This document shows positions 4,671 through 5,959 of a stretch of DNA of 5,959 bases, piece after piece. Positions within the stretch are counted from its first letter, which is position 1, and each line of letters opens with the position of its first letter. The position numbers and the translations under genes are program-made. The DNA is taken from the NCBI GenBank assembly GCA_964622235.1, contig CAZUNB010000049.1:1-5959 (forward strand), given 5' to 3'. Origin of the DNA: CAZUNB01 sp964622235. Its GTDB lineage: Bacteria > Patescibacteriota > Saccharimonadia > Saccharimonadales > JAGPDM01. The notes beneath the pieces are model-generated. The model had not been told where the DNA came from. It saw only the letters and a list, made by a program, of their open reading frames with translations, and did no database searches.

Positions 4671-5294
4671 TTAAAAAATATTAGTTCCTGTTATTATTTT
4701 AAAAATTGAGGTGATAATATTGACAAAAAAACCCCCAAAGAAACTACGCAACAGCACTACAAAAAGTATTAAAAAAAGTAAACTATTGCGTTCAATCGTG
4801 CTCATAACATCACGAACAAAATCTGGTGCAAAAGCGTAAAGCAATCTACTTCCATCAAGCGGTGGAAATGGAATCATATTGAAAGCAAATAAGCCGATAT
4901 TGGAAAGACAAAAAAGCTGCAAGATTTCAGCAAACCAAGCATCAGAAACGACTGAGCTACGTAGCCATATGCCACTTATTATCGCCAAAAAAAGATTGGT
5001 CAACGGACCAGCAATCGCCACTATTGCTGAGCCAAACTCGTTATATTTTAGTCGATTATTATTTATCGGCACTGGTTTTGCGCCCCCAAAGATAATTCCT
5101 AGGCTTAAAAAAGACAATATAGGCAGCAAAATCGTCATGAATGGATCGATATGCGGCAACGGGTTCAAGGTCATCCTCCCCGACAACCGCGCCGTATCAT
5201 CCCCGAGCTGATTAGCAACGTAGGCATGCATCGCCTCGTGAAGTGTCAGTGAAAGCAGAATAACAACAATTAATATCAGTATCGTAAGCATCAC
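4671..5294 (-). CDS. Site-2 protease family protein (peptidase M50), minimal form
   Basis: 207 residues from the GTG at 5294, or 206 from the adjacent ATG at 5291. Site-2 proteases cut membrane-embedded segments of substrates such as anti-sigma factors, using zinc held in the membrane. The catalytic HEAMH (19-23) lies at the end of the first membrane helix. The family landmarks LNPLPHIDP (43-51), FGGAKPVPIN (69-78) and the NMIPFPPLDGSRLL segment (139-152) follow, with Asp147 as the third zinc ligand. Hydrophobic spans are at about 3-18, 52-70, 88-110, 122-145 and 170-200. There is no PDZ or CBS domain, so it is the short core type; all catalytic residues are present. The ATG at 5291 is the likelier start: a TACAAT -10 lies 6 bases before it, there is no Shine-Dalgarno sequence, and transcription should begin at that A. 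The substrate cannot be told from the context. Confidence 0.93.
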   Translation of the reverse strand: MMLTILILIVVILLSLTLHEAMHAYVANQLGDDTARLSGRMTLNPLPHIDPFMTILLPILSFLSLGIIFGGAKPVPINNNRLKYNEFGSAIVAIAGPLTNLFLAIISGIWLRSSVVSDAWFAEILQLFCLSNIGLFAFNMIPFPPLDGSRLLYAFAPDFVRDVMSTIERNSLLFLILFVVLLRSFFGGFFVNIITSIFKIITGTNIF

Positions 5295-5297
5295 TCT

Positions 5298-5325
5298 ATT
5301 GTAGCGTAGTAACTCGTTCGGTCAT
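5298..5325 (-). promoter_or_regulatory. Predicted leaderless promoter of the M50 protease gene
   Basis: On the minus strand -35 ATGACC (5325-5320), a 16-base spacer and -10 TACAAT (5303-5298) precede the ATG at 5291 by 6 bases, so the first base of the RNA would be the A of that ATG. This supports 5291 rather than the GTG at 5294 as the start. The -35 lies two bases from the -35 of the divergent rpmB promoter. Confidence 0.45.
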
Positions 5326-5327
5326 AA

Positions 5328-5356
5328 TTGACAGCACCACCTCTTATCTGTATTAT
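5328..5356 (+). promoter_or_regulatory. Near-consensus sigma70 promoter of rpmB
   Basis: A perfect -35 TTGACA (5328-5333), a 17-base spacer and -10 TATTAT (5351-5356) predict a start near 5363 and a leader of about 34 bases before the L28 ATG. It is one of the two best promoter matches in the window and points away from the M50 gene. Confidence 0.75.
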
Positions 5357-5396
5357 TAGTCACTACATGTTAAATAGGTAACGGGAAAAAATAATT

Positions 5397-5591
5397 ATGG
5401 CAAATAAATGTGATGTAACAGGTAAAGGAAAGCAATTTGGACATAATGTCAGCTTTTCACAGCGCAAAACTCAAAAAATCTGGAAGCCAAACCTCCAGAA
5501 GAAGACTATCAGTGTGAACGGAAAGAAAGTAACGATGAAAGTTAGCGCTGCTGGCATTCGAACCCTGCGGAAAAAAGGGCTTATTTCTTAG
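5397..5591 (+). CDS. rpmB: 50S ribosomal protein L28
   Basis: 64 residues, full length for the short bacterial L28, a large-subunit protein near the E site. Landmarks are the N-terminal MANKCDVTGKGKQFGHNVSFSQ (in two parts: CDVTGKG at 5-11 and GHNVSFSQRKT at 15-25), KIWKPNLQKKT (27-37), and the C-terminal SAAGIRTLRKKG. One cysteine (Cys5) of the zinc-type CxxC pair is present, but the partner position is threonine and no other cysteine exists, so this is the zinc-free form. The leader before the ATG is A-rich with only a weak, distant GG-containing ribosome site (about 5376-5385). The gene stands alone between its own promoter and a two-way terminator. Confidence 0.96.
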   Translation: MANKCDVTGKGKQFGHNVSFSQRKTQKIWKPNLQKKTISVNGKKVTMKVSAAGIRTLRKKGLIS

Positions 5592-5611
5592 ATTATCTTG
5601 TCTATATAGCC

Positions 5612-5643
5612 TTAAAGACCCCTCAAATTCGAGGGGTCTTTAA
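5612..5643. terminator. Bidirectional intrinsic terminator between rpmB and the hydrolase gene
   Basis: A perfect 13-bp inverted repeat (5612-5624 with 5631-5643; core AAAGACCCCTC / GAGGGGTCTTT) closes a 6-base loop. The stem is GC-rich; the U-tracts are short (TCTTTAA) on both strands. It lies 20 bases after the L28 stop and 8 bases after the stop of the convergent hydrolase gene, so one hairpin probably ends both transcripts. Confidence 0.85.
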
Positions 5644-5651
5644 CATTATAG

Positions 5652-5959
5652 CTACTTACTTGGAGTAAGTTGATGTATCTCCATATTGTCCGGAAGATTG
5701 GATGAAGTAATTTTAAGCTTATCCTCAACCAAGGGTGTGATTCCGAGCTCTTTAGTAAACACATCGACTGGGTCTTGAGGGACTTTATAGCTGGCAGCTC
5801 CATCATCGTAGTGGACCGGGATAATAATCCTTGGCTCAAGTTCTCGAACAATCTTTGCAGCTGCTAAGCCATCAAGTGTCATCCCCTTACCACCGACTGG
5901 GATGATCAGAATATTAATAAGCCCAATCTTTTCAAACTGTTGCTCGTCTATTTTTGGAT
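5652..5959 (-). CDS. Metallo-beta-lactamase-fold metal-dependent hydrolase, UlaG-like, C-terminal part
   Basis: Only the last 101 residues are in the window; the frame is open to the right edge, so an ATG at 5882 is an internal methionine and not the start. The visible part begins PKIDEQQFEKIGLINILIIP and continues VGGKGMTLDGLAAAKIV (about 21-37 of the fragment), then RELEPRIIIPVHYDDGA (about 38-54). This pattern, IDVLIIPVGG-TLD-AA--V-ELEP-IVIPVHY, belongs to the UlaG/UPF0173-like branch of the metallo-beta-lactamase fold (Lactamase_B_3). The Asp in TLD and the His in PVHY are the usual late metal ligands. The main HxHxDH site would lie further upstream outside the window. The substrate is not predictable; such proteins are often annotated only as metal-dependent hydrolases. 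The gene ends just before the terminator shared with rpmB. Confidence 0.88.
   Translation of the reverse strand, partial: PKIDEQQFEKIGLINILIIPVGGKGMTLDGLAAAKIVRELEPRIIIPVHYDDGAASYKVPQDPVDVFTKELGITPLVEDKLKITSSNLPDNMEIHQLTPSK

Noticed and set aside
4879..5211. Plus-strand open frame of 110 codons
   Set aside because: Antisense to the M50 protease, whose catalytic motifs are fully conserved.
5612..5851. Minus-strand open frame of 79 codons overlapping the hydrolase
   Set aside because: It is in a different frame from the recognised metallo-beta-lactamase-fold protein and runs through the terminator hairpin.
1..5959. Recoded UGA codons, CRISPR arrays, insertion sequences or toxin-antitoxin genes
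   Set aside because: The UGA at the end of DUF4446 acts as a normal stop, the recognised genes have no internal stops, and no spaced direct-repeat arrays, transposase motifs or terminal inverted repeats were seen.

Overview
The window looks like a compact, AT-rich bacterial chromosome segment, most likely from Patescibacteria/CPR and probably Saccharibacteria (TM7). This rests on the small housekeeping proteins (L28 of 64 aa, L35 of 65 aa, a 207-aa minimal M50 protease), a DUF4446 protein between comM and infC, tight packing, and standard stop codon use. The phylum call is inference from protein style and gene content; no marker here proves it.

Layout. Positions 1-160 (-) hold the N-terminus of an unidentified membrane protein. 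It is preceded by about 230 bases of apparently structured leader RNA with its own promoter (near 398-426) and a long terminator-like hairpin plus U-run ending about 20 bases before the start codon. Positions 427-560 form a divergent, repeat-bearing AT-rich promoter region. At 561-1214 (+) lies a ribonuclease HI with an 80-residue N-terminal extension. Its stop codon interlocks with that of the convergent rplT. Positions 1211-2275 (-) are the classic infC-rpmI-rplT translation operon, with infC read from an ATT start and driven by a near-consensus promoter that overlaps the previous gene's stop. Then come a DUF4446 membrane-anchored protein (2336-2821, -) and comM/yifB (2848-4347, -). A 323-base gap (4348-4670) carries a strong bidirectional terminator and a possible small RNA. 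After it come an M50 site-2 protease (4671-5294, -), rpmB (5397-5591, +) on a near-consensus divergent promoter, a shared two-way terminator, and the C-terminal part of a UlaG-like metallo-beta-lactamase-fold hydrolase (5652-5959, -).

How the parts work together. Three ribosomal proteins and IF3 represent translation; each gene of the infC operon has a good Shine-Dalgarno sequence. In contrast, the M50 protease, DUF4446 and comM have no Shine-Dalgarno sequence. Each has a -10-like hexamer 6-9 bases before the start codon, suggesting leaderless mRNAs. ComM points to natural transformation, and M50 to intramembrane proteolysis. No mobile element, CRISPR array, tRNA or rRNA was seen. The most interesting unexplained items are the structured leader at 161-390, the leaderless-promoter pattern and the possible small RNA at about 4415-4499.
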